From Pseudophaeomoniella oleicola (Eukaryota > Ascomycota > Eurotiomycetes > Phaeomoniellales > Phaeomoniellaceae), in assembly GCA_003868215.1 (NCBI GenBank), contig QWDQ01000074.1:43557-107556 (forward strand): DNA of 64,000 bases, in the 5' to 3' direction. The notes under the pieces were generated by a model. It did not search any database, had not been told where the DNA came from, and saw only the letters and a program-made list of their open reading frames with translations. Every line of letters begins with the position of its first letter. The first letter of the stretch is position 1. The translations under genes were made by a program, and so were the position numbers. Below, one piece after another: positions 1-12,676 of the stretch.

Positions 1-1507
1 GGGAACTAGTGAGATGATCAGTCTTGGTTCCTCGTAAATTGACCAGTATCGTTGCATAGGGATTCATCGTGACTGAAAGGGGTGGTATGGAACCGGGTCT
101 AAGGGATGTTACAGACCAAGGTACATCGTAGTATTAGTAGACATAGGGTATATCGTGCTCGAGCGACAATTTAGGGTCAGGATTACATTTCCGGAACCGA
201 GAACCAGTCTTCAACATGACAGACTCCCTGTTGTCTAGGGAAAATGGAAAGTGACAGGCCGGAGAGTGGACCCTGGTGTGTCTGTGTGCCAATAGCTTCA
301 TCCCTCTACTGCGTAGTAGACGAGGGCTGCAGCCAACCTGGCAGATGAGGATTGGCTATTCAGGCGCATATCAACAAGCATGTCAATGCTTTTGGTAGCG
401 AAGGTGTGGGACATGGGTGACCGACCATAGCAGCAACCATCTCGAGCCATCATAGAAAGGATGGACTAGGCGCAGGGACGATCCGAATTCACAAGCGACA
501 CAACCATCCCCAAAGGAGGCAGGTTTCCATAACGGTCGAAAGATTGCCTCTTCAGGAAATGACATGTATCGACCTTGGGGAGAAGGGGTTCCATATCCTT
601 GACATTGACAACCTGTCTGACGGGACGATGAGACACAGTACTATGATACAACAGAGTAAGAAGCTACTTCATTGATGGATAAGCGACCTTACCTAGTCAA
701 ATGCCGGTCCCCCATGTCTCGCTTAGCACTAACCGGCGAGAAGAAGAGCATGCAACTAGCCAGTCGGATACCAAGAATGGGGAAAGGATCAACGAGATGG
801 TGTGTGACCGGCGTGAAGGCGGGACGAACCCCTGGTCCTGATTCTAGAAAATCAACCCCAGTCAGTGCACACGAAGTTGAATTTCTAACTGAGGAGGATC
901 AACAACAATTCAACAGTGATCGCTCGACGTTGGAACGATGTGCTATGGCCGCCTCTGACAAGTACGACAGCGTGTTACTACTGCTGGACCGATGCAGGGA
1001 TTTGCCGCATCTAAGAAATCAACGGTGGACGATTAGCGACGAAGAATTCTCCACTGTCGGCGCCGTTTACTACTTACTATGTTACTTCGCTACTATGGTG
1101 TTGATTGCTTATGCAAATGCAAATGCGGGCACTTTCTCGGCTTCATGCGGTGAAGACAGCACCCTAGTTCTCTTATCAGTCTACGTACGGCACATACCAT
1201 TTCTCCTGATGGTGCAGCTATCTCATGCCGCATGCCGAGGAGCTTTCTCTTTCGGCCATGTCGCTCAGGGTTGCATCCAAGAATAATATGCACACAAAGA
1301 CAGTAGGGATCGACTGATTGAATCAGGACTGCTGTGAGTGGTCCAGTCTCTGGGACTCTGGGGACAGCGAACGATACTTTTCCCCTTATCAATTCTGGCG
1401 TTACTCTGATTCTTGAAATGCATGTCAATTGCGATACACTTTTGAATTTACGCCTCGTTAGACCTGTGCCCAGAACGTGACACTGGTTGATGTAGAATAT
1501 CTTCAAG
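1..1507. other. Gene-free stretch upstream of the P450
   Basis: No recognisable gene. A 204-codon open frame at 672-1286 (+) has no family resemblance and a composition like random sequence. The last few hundred bases presumably hold the P450 promoter; I see no clear TATA box. Confidence 0.5.
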
Positions 1508-3251
1508 ATGACAGTCGACAGCAGTCCTCTTCCGACCGCGCTGTCTCTGTTGACACCGGGGAAGATTGTGTTGGCGGTACTGGCATACTACGTTCTTGGA
1601 TTTGTGTACCAAATAATCTACTACAGATTCTTCCACCCGCTTGCTAAGTTTCCCGGACCTTTCTGGGGAAGCGTGACGAGGCTCTGGATTACATATCACA
1701 ACCTCCAAGAACACGAGTACCTCTTGCTATACGACCTTCATAAGAAATATGGTATGTGAATGATCATGGCGGACCAATCGTCTCGTCTCGAAACAGTACC
1801 TGACACGTTCGATCAGGACCGGTCATCCGTATCACCCCAACGATGCTCATGGTCAGCGATGCCACAAAGCTGCCTGAAATCTACAGCCGGTATGCCGACA
1901 AGACCAACCACTACATCACAGGTAGCTTCGGCAAGACAGAGTCCGTGTTCAACATGCAGGATCATAAGCAACATGCCTATTTCAGAAAGATGATTGCTGG
2001 TCCCTATAGCTTCACCAACATCAAGAGAATGGAGCCTTTGATGGATGCACGCATTGACGAGTGGGTGGCCAAACTAGAGACCACCTTTGCCGCATCGGGG
2101 GAGAAATTTGACTTTTCGCCGTGGGCAGTGTACATGGCTTATGATGTGATCTCTGAGGTCGGGTTTGGTGCACCATTCGGCTTTGTTGAGAAAGGAGAGG
2201 ATATCGGGGGGCTCATCAAAGGCTTCCACGATGGCCTCCCGGCCTTTGGGTTGATGTGCAGATTGCATCCCTTTACAAGCTGGATCAAGGAGACCTGGGT
2301 TGGCGAGAAGTTCCTAGTCGCCACGCCAGAACATGACTCAGGTATCGGCACTTTGATGAGATTCAGAGATAAGCTCCTTGAACAGCGTATCAAGGACATC
2401 AAAGCCGGTAAGACGGGAGACAGAATCGATCTGCTACAGACGTATGTATCGCACAGACGGTGATACGCTCGGGAAGTTGACAATTTTCCCTGATTAGATT
2501 CCTCGATGCTCGCACTGATGACGGCAAACCCCTTGACATGGATTACATCAAGGCCGAGATCCTCTTGGTTCTGCTTGCCGGTGCTGACACGACCGGAACC
2601 CAATTCCAAGGTCTGATGACATTGATTTTCGGTGACCCTGCTGTATATGCGAAGTTGATGGACGAAATCGACGGAGCCACGAGAAGCGGCAAACTATCCG
2701 AGATGCCACAGTACGAAGAGGTCCTCAATCACTGTCCTTACTATATGGCGTGTATCAAAGAGACAATGCGTCTGTGGCCTTCTGCTCCAAACATGTTCCC
2801 CCGAAGGGCTGGCAAAGGTGGCATGGTCCTTGAAGGCAAGTTCGTACCGGAAGGGACCGAGGTAACCTGCAACCCATACATCGTCCACCGTGACCGCAAT
2901 ATCTACGGAGATGACGCCGAAGCATTCCGGCCGGAGAGATGGCTCGAGAGCGAGGAGGCGGCCAAACTCTACAACAAGTACAACTTCGGCTTCGGCTATG
3001 GGGCTCGAGCTTGCCTCGGCAAGGACATTGCTTTGATGGAGATGTACAAAGCTCCTTTACAGGTACGTCGACTGTCTTGTCTGCCCATTCTGACTTGCTT
3101 CGCATTGACCATGAATTTCTTTTAGTTCTTCCGGAAATTTAGGGTGGAAGTTGTGAACCCACAAAACCCGGCTGAATTTGTCGTCAAGGGCGGAGTTGGC
3201 TTTTGGAAGGATCTGTGGGTCAGAATTGAGAAACGAGCTCCTGTCTCGTAA
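1508..3251 (+). CDS. Cytochrome P450 monooxygenase, pisatin-demethylase-like group
   Basis: Heme-thiolate monooxygenase that would oxidise a small lipophilic substrate at the ER membrane. Exons: 1508-1751, 1817-2441, 2498-3062 and 3126-3251, giving 519 aa, a normal P450 length. All introns are GT...AG and the phases agree. The N-terminus has a hydrophobic anchor (about residues 17-37) followed by a proline-rich hinge (KFPGPFWG). The I-helix oxygen-binding motif AGADTT is at about 317-322, the K-helix ExxR motif (ETMR) at about 378-381, and the heme loop [10 protein letters not shown] carries the ligand Cys at about 462. The region around [12 protein letters not shown] resembles pisatin demethylase and benzoate-hydroxylase-type fungal P450s from memory; the subfamily and substrate are inference. 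No reductase or backbone synthase lies next to it, so its pathway cannot be read from context. Confidence 0.93.
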
Positions 3252-5778
3252 AGCTTTGATGCTTCGAGGAGGAGTAGGAGGTCACAAGTGCTGGGTCACT
3301 TTGGGCCCTGAACTTGTGGGCAGTAGCTTACAGCACGCAAGACGCCTTGGTCCTGAAGGTGGGGGCCGTGCCGATGTGTGGTCTTTGCTGGTTCCCAAAA
3401 TGCATTTTTGATCTGCAACATGTCCCGGAGTAGGAAATCTATTACTACGTATTGTAAAGAGGAGCACAAGAGAATTCCTCTTTATCGTAGAACTTGTTCA
3501 ACATCCACAAAGGCTTCCTTCACCAATGTTCGTTCCGAGGAAAATATATACTCGGCATTGACGAGCTCGGCAGTCGCATGTGAAAGTCGATCTCTTCACT
3601 ATTCTTGTCGAAAGTCATGTAGTAGTAGACACCAAGCCACTAACTAGCGACCGTTGAAGCGCTTTCGCTGCGGTCCGTTTCCAATGGCAGCCCAAGTTGT
3701 TAGAGAAAAGTTTTTAAGCACATTGCAAAACAGCGTCGCAGTCTCAGGAACGATCAAATTGATGTTCTGCCGATGACGAGATGAATTATACCAAACAGAG
3801 AAGAAGCGTCGTCGATCATTGACTAAAGGAAAGACTAAGGTTGCCGTCGACTGCCAACTACTACATGGTAAACGAGTTTCCCAGTTTCGTATTGACATGG
3901 GGTTACCGAGTATGAATAGCTGCTCGTAGTTCTAACTGTGAACAGGCATTCGTACCAAGAACAGTATCGCCCAGCATGAAACTGCACGAGCCTAATCAGG
4001 GAATTTGACCGCAACCCATTTTTATGAACTTAGTCGAGTGTCAGAGCGGCTGGTTGAAAGACAAGAAAAGGGGGGGAAAGATGTGCTATCATACCTTGTC
4101 GGTCGATCACTTTGGCACCGGTTTTGTGCTAAGCGACACGAACATCTCATCTCGGCAAGGATTGAAGTTGCAATGCGCTTACTAGTACTTTCCTTTCACC
4201 CACGACAATCCCCGGTCCCCCAATCCGTCTGCTCTGCTCTGGTCTCCTCCCTGGTGCCACTACCGGCTTCCGGATCCACCTTCCGGTGGCGCTTCCGCCG
4301 GAGAATTGCTCAGTGGAATCGCTTCCTTAATGGATTACTACGACGATACTACGGAGGCGACTACTATGTACGTGACTACCTCGGAGCTGCCTCACCTTGA
4401 CCGAAGACCTCTCGATCCGGCCAATCGTCATGTCCTTTCGGTTATCCTAAGCTTCTCGACGGCGCCATTCTAACATGGACTCAGAAACTCAGTCAATATA
4501 GCTCCGGGGAGAGACCTGAGAGTCTGTCTCTCTGTCTTAACGGCTGGGATAACGGCTGGGATAGTGCGTTCCTGACCCACAAACGTACAGCTTCTGTCAA
4601 TCCCCTCGGTCGTGCAGTAGGTAGAGACGAACGTGCTTGCTGCATGTACTATCTATTGCTCTAAGCTCGTGCGAATGCTTGGGCTAAACGTTCTGCTTCT
4701 GTCACTGTGCATAATCAAGCGCTAATGCAAATTTCAGAAATAGTCTTGGTTGCCTTGAAGCTAGCGACTGAATGTCTGGTTGATATTTCCTGTTCACGCC
4801 TGCTCCCCCTCAAAATAGTGCTTGGGGTGTCACATGCGTGTGTCACAACAGATTCGCGGGATCTGATCACAGATATGCGAAAAGGCCTAGTCAATTGAAT
4901 TGGCTTACATGGTTCAAAGCATTCGCTGAGCCAGTTCGGGGGAGAGAGGAGGTGGGAGAGAGACATTGTCGTAGACTAATCTGACTGCTCCTGGAACGCA
5001 TTGAATTACGGCAAGACAATCTCACAGACCATGTCGCGTCCACACAGCATACGAAATAGTGATAGGCAAGAAGCTTTGGGAAAGTTACATTCACAAGAAT
5101 CGATTCGGCTTCGTGCAACGGCCCTGTTTGGGCATTGGGTAGACGGTAGAGTCCCACTGATCAGCACTCTTTAACACCTGAAATGACAGGTGTCGGTTGG
5201 TTCCTGAGAGGACGTGTCCTATCGTGGTTGCGGTGGCAGATCTACTGGGCTGTGGTGCCTCGGTGCCTGTCACTCTTAATGTGACACTCCTAAGCACTGT
5301 CCTCTCACTACGTACCCTCGGTATCGCACTAAAGAGTTCGAAGTGGTCGGTTTGGGAAAAGATGAACCAGTTCACAGTTCAAGAACGGTAATACCCCTGG
5401 ACGGCTCATCCATGGGAGACCTTGCGCCTCTTCCAAGTCGATCCTAGGCTTCTACTACGTACTATCCTGCAGGGCCCTGTTACCAATGGTGTGGCAACGA
5501 GCGTTCCTGCATGGTCTTCTTGATGGCAAGAGTCAGGAACATATTCCTGCGAGAATTCATGGTCGACTATCTCAGATGGGCAGTCAATTACCCTTTTCAT
5601 GGTGTCTACTGTTCTCATCACGATCCCACCATTCTGGTATATCATCCGGATGAACGGCCTGCTCTACTTAGATAAGACTTCCTCACGCTCTTTGAAATCC
5701 TCGGTTGGCTAGTCCAATCTTTTTCAATCCTTCGAGTGCTTTCTCTTCTCCAGCGTTCTTGTTGAGGCCGATAGAAAG
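3252..5778. other. Intergenic region, no gene recognised
   Basis: About 2.5 kb with only short open frames on both strands, none resembling a known family. A short direct repeat (AACGGCTGGGAT twice, about 4539-4563) is the only local structure noticed. Confidence 0.5.
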
Positions 5779-7389
5779 ATGGCTTCGAGTACGAATACTC
5801 CGATGCGTACAGACTCACAGGGTCCCCTCGTGACCACTCTTTCTGTTGTTTTTGGTGTGATCACGATCGTGGTCGTATTCCTTCGACTGTTTTCTCGCAT
5901 CTTCGTTGTACGGCACATTGGTGTGGACGATGGTAATACCCTCAGCTCGAGAACGTGATTCGGGAAAGGGTGCTGACTTGTGCTTGTAGTTTTCATCGTG
6001 CTTGCAAGTGTAAGGCGCGGTCTGATAGAAAGGTAGTGACTTTCTCTAACAATTTGGGACAGTTACTCGCATGGGCGTTCATCATCGCAACCATTCTCGG
6101 TATATTCATTCCTCAAGATCCTGTGCTCCCTTACTGACATGGCAAGCGGTCAAATACGGGCTCGGAGACCACATTGAAGTTGTGATGGCGAAGGGAACCA
6201 TCGTAACATATTCCCAGGTTTGTCACAATTGTCTCACGTCGACATCTCCATCTTACGAGAAATGCAGGTGGTTTGGTTCTCTTCTATCTTCTACAACGCT
6301 TGCCTGGGTTGCATCAAGACGTCAGTCCTTTGCCTTTATTCGCGGCTGGGTGACAAAACCCTTACGAGGATGGCACATGTGATGATGGGAATAATCGCCT
6401 GTCAGGCAGGTGCCAATGTCCTGGTCTGTATTTTCCAATGCAACCCCATCCCGGCAGCTTGGGACACCAGCATCACCAAAAAGACATGCGTGAACATCAA
6501 TGCTTTCTACCTCGCAAACGCGGCCACCAACATCACAACCGATCTGCTCACCTACGGCTTACCATGGAACACGGTCCGCAAGCTGCAGATCCCCTACAAA
6601 CAAAAGGTCGCTGTCGGCGCGATGCTCTGCCTCGGTCTCTTCGCGTGCATTTCGTCCATCATCCGCATCACCATGATCCCCAAAATGCTCACATCCCCGG
6701 ATGCCACGTACGTCATCTCCGGCGCCATGTACTGGTCCGTCATCGAAACCAACATCGGTATCCTCGCCGCGTCAATCCCAAGCATGAAGCCGCTCGTCAA
6801 GAAATACCTCCCCAAGGTCCTCGGCGAGTACACGTCGTCCAAAGACCGCGCCGGCGGGCCCAGCGGCTCACACACCGGCCATCTGCACAACAAAAGCGGT
6901 TTCAGCAAACTTTCCGGCACCACCAATACTTACAACAGCAACCGCCCGTGGGGCCGCAGCGACCTCAAAGATCGCTCCCTAACCGCAAGCGTCACAGCAA
7001 TCGATCCTCGCGACAACGACGACGACGAAATCGAACTTAGCGGTCGTCATCACCACCACCACCACCACCCTTCGAACAACAACCACGGCATCTCCGCCGA
7101 CAACGCCTCTTCCATCACCGCCGGCGGCGGCGACGCCATCGGTCGTTCCACCACCAGCAACTCCAGCGAAGAATACATCATCAAACCATCAACTACCACT
7201 ACTAACAACAACGACGGTATCATCAACAGATCCTCCTCCCCGCCCGTCGGCGGAGGAATCATGCGCACCACCGAAGTCACACACACGGTCGAAGGGGGAG
7301 GCGCAAACCTACCCTCGGCCATGACCACGACAGTGGCTTATGGAAACAGCGGCGGCGCTGTTCCCCAGAATGGTGGTGGGAAGTGGTAA
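5779..7389 (+). CDS. PTH11-like / fungal rhodopsin-domain seven-helix membrane protein with His-rich tail
   Basis: Plasma-membrane protein of the fungal rhodopsin-domain (PTH11-like) family, often considered candidate receptors; ligand unknown. Exons: 5779-5932, 5990-6009 (only 20 nt), 6063-6099 (37 nt), 6147-6217 and 6268-7389, giving 467 aa. The five-exon model joins RHIGVDD to VFIVLA and then to ILAVKYGLG, the usual DD...YGLG spacing of the family; frame and splice sites agree at each junction. Helices follow through about residue 290, with conserved Cys and the segment IETNIGILAASIPSMKPL typical of the last helices. The C-terminal tail of about 170 residues is hydrophilic and low complexity, with a run of eight His near 7048-7071, Asn/Ser/Thr stretches and Gly-rich parts, and is probably cytosolic and disordered. 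No neighbour suggests a pathway. Confidence 0.85.
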
Positions 7390-8801
7390 TTAGTATATCG
7401 GTGGTTTTTTGTTGTTCTTGTTTTTTTGAAGGTTGGCTGAGTCGTTTATACAAGAGCTATAACTATAACAGAAGGCCGAAGGGGCGGGGGCGGCCGGCGA
7501 GGGTGGTGTTGATATAGGTACCTGACCTAGTATCATATATGAGGGACGCTGGGGTGCGAAGCAAAGACAAGAAGAACATGGATGATATCTACCTATTTGT
7601 CTCTTTTATATACCTAGTATCTATCAATCTAGGTATACATTTCCTTTTTTTTGGATGTGTTTCATTACTTACCTCCATCTTGGATACCTACCTCCCTATA
7701 GATAGGTATCTATATTGGTTAGTTACCTACTTACCTCATCTACCTACCTCCCTAAACCCCACGAAAGTCCAAGATCCCATACATTCATACATACATACAT
7801 ATATACATACAACTCTCCCTCTTCCCTCCTCCTCAAAAAATGATTTATTTTTTTTTTAAATTTTTCGAATGGCATTGAGCCTTTTTTTTTTTTTTTTCAT
7901 TTCAACCTCTCTGGAATCATTAGAGAGAGAGAGAGACTGTACTGCCACTGCCACTGTAGAAAAAAGACGGATGAACTCCCCCGAACGAACGTACGTAATC
8001 AAAATTGGTTGGTTACGACTTCAATTGGACAGGATAGGATACGACAGGATAGGTAGGCTACCTACTTGTTCGTGTTGTTGTTGTTGTTGATGTTGTTTCC
8101 CCCCCCCTCATCAACCGTCTCGCTCTCTCGTTCTGTTTGGTTTTATATGCGTGTAATTAGTATGTGGTTATGGTTGGTATGTAGGTATGTAATATATAAT
8201 CGCTTTGTTGGGTTGGGTTGGATTGGGTTGTAGCATGCGAAGTGAAGGTGAGTGGGTGAGTGAGTGAGTGGCTGATGTGATGATGGGAAAATATGGTAGG
8301 TATACAGGAGGGTTATATTCTAATAGATCTATATATATATTAGTATAATAGCTGAAACTGGTTGTTCTGCTTTGCTCTTGCTCTGTGCTCTGTTTGATGA
8401 CTGTCTATGTCCCTAGGTACCTCCCCAGATCAACTCATGAAGTTTGTAAATGGAACTTTGCCCTTTTTTCCCTTCACCCCTTTTCTTCGTCATGTGGTGG
8501 CTGGACTTTTGTGCGGATAGTAGTAGTAGATATGAGATATATGAGCCCGGGTGAGTGAAGTGGCATGCGTGTGCTGGATATGAGTTGAGATTCGGTTTTC
8601 TAGAGAGACTGCGTGGATTTGGATGTAGTGGGTGAGGGTGAGATTGTGTTGGTCAATTGGGGGAGCCTCTATCCGGCGTGGGTGAACACGTATGAGGATG
8701 CGGTAAGGAAAATTGTTGCCATATGCATAGACTCCGAGCGAGATATGAGAAGACGTTGATGCTAAGTCTAATTCGTGATTCGTTTAAGCAATTGTTAGCT
8801 T
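7390..8801. repeat. Intergenic region rich in microsatellites and TACCTA/TAGGTA words
   Basis: No gene. The sequence is full of simple repeats: T runs near 7849 and 7881, a GA tract near 7923, GTT units near 8072, GTGA units near 8248-8271, and many copies of TACCTA, TAGGTA and GGTACC words between about 7610 and 8420. The 3' parts of two genes converge here, so it holds two terminator regions rather than promoters. Confidence 0.6.
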
Positions 8802-9934
8802 TCAATTGACCCTTTTCCATACATCCCGGATCGAGACGGTTGAGCTGATTGAACTAGCGGATCCAACGATTACTGGACTGATTTTGATCCATCCTACAGC
8901 CGTTGCGGGAATGAGTAAGTTACAACTGTCGACTACTAGCGATTTGAATATGCCGTTGAGTTTCTGACGACTCGGGTTGGGAGGTGGCGGTGAGGTTGGA
9001 CTTTTGTCTGCTTTTTCGTTTGAGACCTGCTTCTCTGCTGGTTGGTTGCTTTTGGCAGATCCGCTGATGAAGAGGAGATAGATCTCGTAACAGCTCATGA
9101 AGATGGAGATAGACAGAGAATAGAACCAGCATTTGAAGCCTTCACGCTGGAAGGAGGGTCCCCATGAAGTAGATGTAACACCCATCGCATTGGTCTGATG
9201 CACATCAAAGTCAGGTCAGTGAACATGTAACCTCCATAACGCTAGACTGTACTCCAAAAAGAGGCGTGTGTCATTCATGAAGGGATGGAGATCGTGGAAA
9301 TAGCATACGATTGTGAACATCTCGAGAAAGAAGTACATCCCCAGAAAAGAGTACTTTGATACCGCAAGTATGAACCGGAAGTCGTCTCTCCCAGAGGTCC
9401 CTGCGGATGCACGTTTTGCCTCCGGAGTAGAGCCTGCCTTTGGCACAGATGCAGGCTTGTTAAATTGCCTCCACGCCAAATTCCAACAATCGATCCATTT
9501 AAAGAGCCGAAAACAGCGTCTTGCTGCAACGTCGACACCCAACCAAGTTAGTTGGATCAATGCTTCAGAGGAAAGGGCAGGTTTCTCGAGAATGCAAGCT
9601 CATATATCTGGGAGTAATGGAAATCTGGCATGCTTACCCAGCGAGAATTGTTCTTTCGCCTTGCTCCATGGTGCAGCTTGTACTGATGAAAGTGAAAGAC
9701 CGGCTACAACTTGACAGAGCGATTGGACAAGGCGGAGAAACTTCTCTATTCCCTCTGCGTCAACACCGTTAGCCCCATACTAGCATTGCCCTACCCTTCC
9801 GTCCAGTTCATCTAGAAAAGAGGAGGGCGTCCCATGGGCCGTCTGTTGATCTAATTTGGATGATCAAGAAAGGCTTGGAGGGGGGGGTCACACTTACCCC
9901 CGTTATTGGTATAATTGGCGCAGGCTTGCAGCAT
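8802..9934 (-). CDS. PEX11-family peroxisomal membrane protein
   Basis: Likely acts in peroxisome elongation and division at the peroxisomal membrane. Exons on the minus strand: 9934-9898, 9754-9638, 9523-9309 and 9194-8802, total 253 aa, normal for PEX11 proteins. The frame is continuous only with these splice choices. Recognisable blocks are EGIEKFLRLVQSLCQ near the N-terminus, RRCFRLFKWIDCW, then YFFLEMFTI joined to TNAMGV, a hydrophobic stretch GFKCWFYSLSISI, a Pro/Ser-rich loop, and the C-terminal LLIPATAVGWIKISPVIVGSASSISS segment that matches the last membrane segment of PEX11. The first exon (12 codons) and its 143-nt intron are the weakest part; an in-frame stop at 9958-9956 limits the start. 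The family call is from memory of the motif layout. Which PEX11 paralogue it is cannot be decided. Confidence 0.78.
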
Positions 9935-10267
9935 CGTTGAACATGCTAGGAATGACTAAGCCACCTATCTCGAATCCTGAGTTGACGTTCTGAGAGATGA
10001 AGCTTTGGGACTTTTGTTGATATCGCATGTTGAGACGGTGTGGTTGTATCCTCGACGTGTACTTTGGGTAGTAATTACTGTACTTACGGTGTACGGACAT
10101 CGACGCTTCCACTACGCGTACAGTAATCTCTTAGTCATTCTCTCCATATATTTATATCAGTATACATTTATTTGTTTTATTTTATTTTTTACCTATATTT
10201 ACTCGTATGTGATGACTGTTCCATTTTATCAACATACTGTCTTTGTAGTAGGACATGCGTCAGTTCT
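9935..10267. other. Short intergenic region between PEX11-like and carboxylesterase genes
   Basis: Both neighbours are on the minus strand, so this holds the esterase 3' end and the PEX11-like promoter. It is AT-rich around 10140-10210. No gene seen. Confidence 0.5.
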
Positions 10268-12141
10268 CTAGTCTTCCCAATTGGCACTCTGATCCCACCA
10301 AAAATCACATTCTTTTGAAGCCCATGTATCCTTCACGAACTGGGCTGGAATACCCTTACCGTTCCCTCCAGCGCGTTCATCGTTTCCCAATCCAAATATC
10401 ATCGTCTTACCTTGATCATCGGCTTCCGCACTGAAAGGTTTCCACTCTGGTCGACCATCGTATCTGCCACGAATGGCATTGGGATTTCCGCTTACAATGA
10501 AGCTGGTGACGTAGCCGTGGAAGAATCCCGCGATCTCTTCCTGCGAAGGTGAAATGGATCGAACATCTGGATTCATGGTTTCGTAGTACATTTGATCCGC
10601 ATGATTTGCGCCACCTTCGACGGTTCGATTGACGGCCCAGTGGTACAAGTAGATCGGTGGATCATCAGATGAAAGGCTTCCGAGATCTGCCGTCTGACGA
10701 ACAGGGCATACATAGGCGTACTGCCCATATGCAGCTTCAAGACGCTTGTACTGGCTTCCAACGGAGATGTTCCTTGTTTCCACATAGGGAGAGTTCTCAT
10801 GAACCGCTGGATCAGGATACAATTCACGAAGAGACGCCAAATCTGCTTCAGAGAGTTGTGGAAGAAGGGTCGTAAAGAAGTCCTCAAACTCCTTGGGCTT
10901 CTCTGCCTTTTTGGGAACGTACATGGTACCCTCGTTATGATTGAACCCGGTCAGAATGGGGACCTTGTTCCACTGCTTCGACTTCCACCCGTCTAATGGT
11001 CGTCGAGAGATGAGGTCGCCATCCATCACTGGCTGCCATGCCCACCGCACAGATGGATTCCATTTGGCAAAGACAGTATCTGAAGCAGCAATTATAGCAT
11101 CTGAAGGGACAGATCTGAGGCAGTCCAGGAGCTTATCATCGGCTTGCTTATTGCATTCGACTTCAGAAACAAACTGGTGAAACTGTTCTTCATGCAGCTT
11201 GGAGTCATATGGATGCACGGCTCGGGAAGTCGGCCCTCCAGACTCTATGACCGCTTTATTGAACAGCTTCTTCTGGCTGTTTATGTTCATGATATGGTGA
11301 CCAATCTATCTCTTGGTCAGCTGGCGATGCTCTTGAAAGATCCGTAGGATGTCTTACGGAATGCGCTCCTGCAGACAATCCAATTATAGTGACCTCGTCC
11401 GGATCGCCCCCAAATGCAGCAATGTTTTCACGCACCCACTCCAACAAGAAGACTTGATCGTGAAGCCCGATATTCAACAAACCTTCGCGAGCGGTGACAG
11501 CGGGATTCAGAAACCCAAGGGCACCAATCCGGTAATTGAAAGACACTGCTACAAATGGCTCAGAAGACCAAGCCATCATGGAAGCGGTATTGTGCATCTT
11601 GGCAGTACCGCGGTTGAAAGCTCCCCCATGAATGTATACAGCAACCGGGAGTTTGGTTTCTCCTTGACCGGTTCCAGCTTGACGGAATACATTCAGAGTC
11701 AGACAGTCCTCGCTGTAGATATCAGGACCTTTCCCAGGTTTCAGGAGTTGTTTCCCAGGACACCTTTTCGAGGTTAGCTCAATCTAAGGCGACCACAAGG
11801 CTACCAGCATACCGGGGTCCATACGCCACCGCATTGATGATCTCATTTGATGCAGGCACGGGTACTGCTCGTGCGAATCTCAGATCTCCAACTGGGGGTA
11901 AGGCATAGGGAATACCGAGGTAGGCCTCGACTTTGATTGGAAACGTTCCATCATCGACCACAGTACCTATTATTGTTCCCTGTGGCAGAGGTATGGGGGA
12001 AGACTTAGGTGGGTTCGTCCACGTTGGGAGAATGTGCTGAAGAGATTGGCGCAAAGTCGAAGTGTCGAACAATGCTGCCAGGACAATTGGCAGAACTGCC
12101 AACCACAACAACGACTTTGGGACTTGGACAGCCATTTGCAA
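10268..12141 (-). CDS. Type-B carboxylesterase/lipase, membrane-anchored or secreted
   Basis: Alpha/beta-hydrolase that would cleave carboxylic esters. Exons: 12141-11813, 11763-11358 and 11305-10268, total 590 aa, with matching phases. The N-terminus has a hydrophobic segment (LLWLAVLPIVLAALF, about residues 11-25), a signal peptide or anchor, so the enzyme faces the secretory lumen or outside. The catalytic triad is visible: Ser240 in the nucleophile elbow GLSAG, Glu370 in NHNEGTM, and His480 in GGANHADQ. The early block AYLGIPYALPPVGDLRF and the later YSEDCLTLNVF are hallmarks of the type-B family, and the VYIHGGAF oxyanion block is present. The gene diverges from the Dal5-like transporter across 535 bp, so the two may share a promoter and a substrate (ester hydrolysis followed by uptake); this is inference. 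Confidence 0.93.
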
Positions 12142-12676
12142 CTATCTCGACATTCTCTTGTACCCTAGGATATGAGTGTCTCCCACGAAGCCGACCTTGA
12201 ACTCATCCTGTTTGCTCAGACCCTACATCTGCCCTCTTGATCCCCCTCTTACGCCCTTCTCCGCCATTCGGTAGTTTTTAAACAGCCGAATGTGGACCTC
12301 GGAGAGGTTCCGCTGGTGGCCTATCTCTTGGCGTCTTTCTGTTATCCTTCTACTTGTGTACTACGTAGAACTACTATTCCCCCAAGGGATCCAGGCAAAG
12401 TTTATACAGGGATCGACATGGACGTTCCTTGGTCGCTACCGTCCCATCTCTACGCTTCAACCTCAGAGAGATAGGGCATCTCTCCACTACGGCCAAGTCC
12501 GTTATCAAATCTGCTATCAGATCGGTCTTGGTATTGAGAAGGGTACAATGGGGGTTCGACAAAGTACTTGAGGTGGATGGCTGTCATCTATCCTTGCTTT
12601 CGACCTCTGGCATCTCGCTGTACGTACGCGGTTGATCCCATACGAAATATCCGGAAAGTCGGGCCAAACACCCAAG
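12142..12676. promoter_or_regulatory. Shared divergent promoter region, carboxylesterase and MFS carrier
   Basis: A 535-bp space between two start codons that point away from each other. It contains no recognisable gene and must carry both promoters. An in-frame ATG at 12632 lies 15 codons upstream of the chosen transporter start. Confidence 0.5.

Noticed and set aside
672-1286. 204-codon open frame on the plus strand
   Set aside because: No family resemblance, no supporting promoter or intron structure, and composition like chance sequence.
7390-8801. CRISPR-like or transposon repeat array
   Set aside because: The repeats are mono- to tetranucleotide microsatellites and short words, without regular spacers, terminal repeats or a transposase.
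9903-10112. Separate small gene upstream of the PEX11-like gene
   Set aside because: The 69-codon frame overlaps the first PEX11-like exon in another frame and shows no motif.
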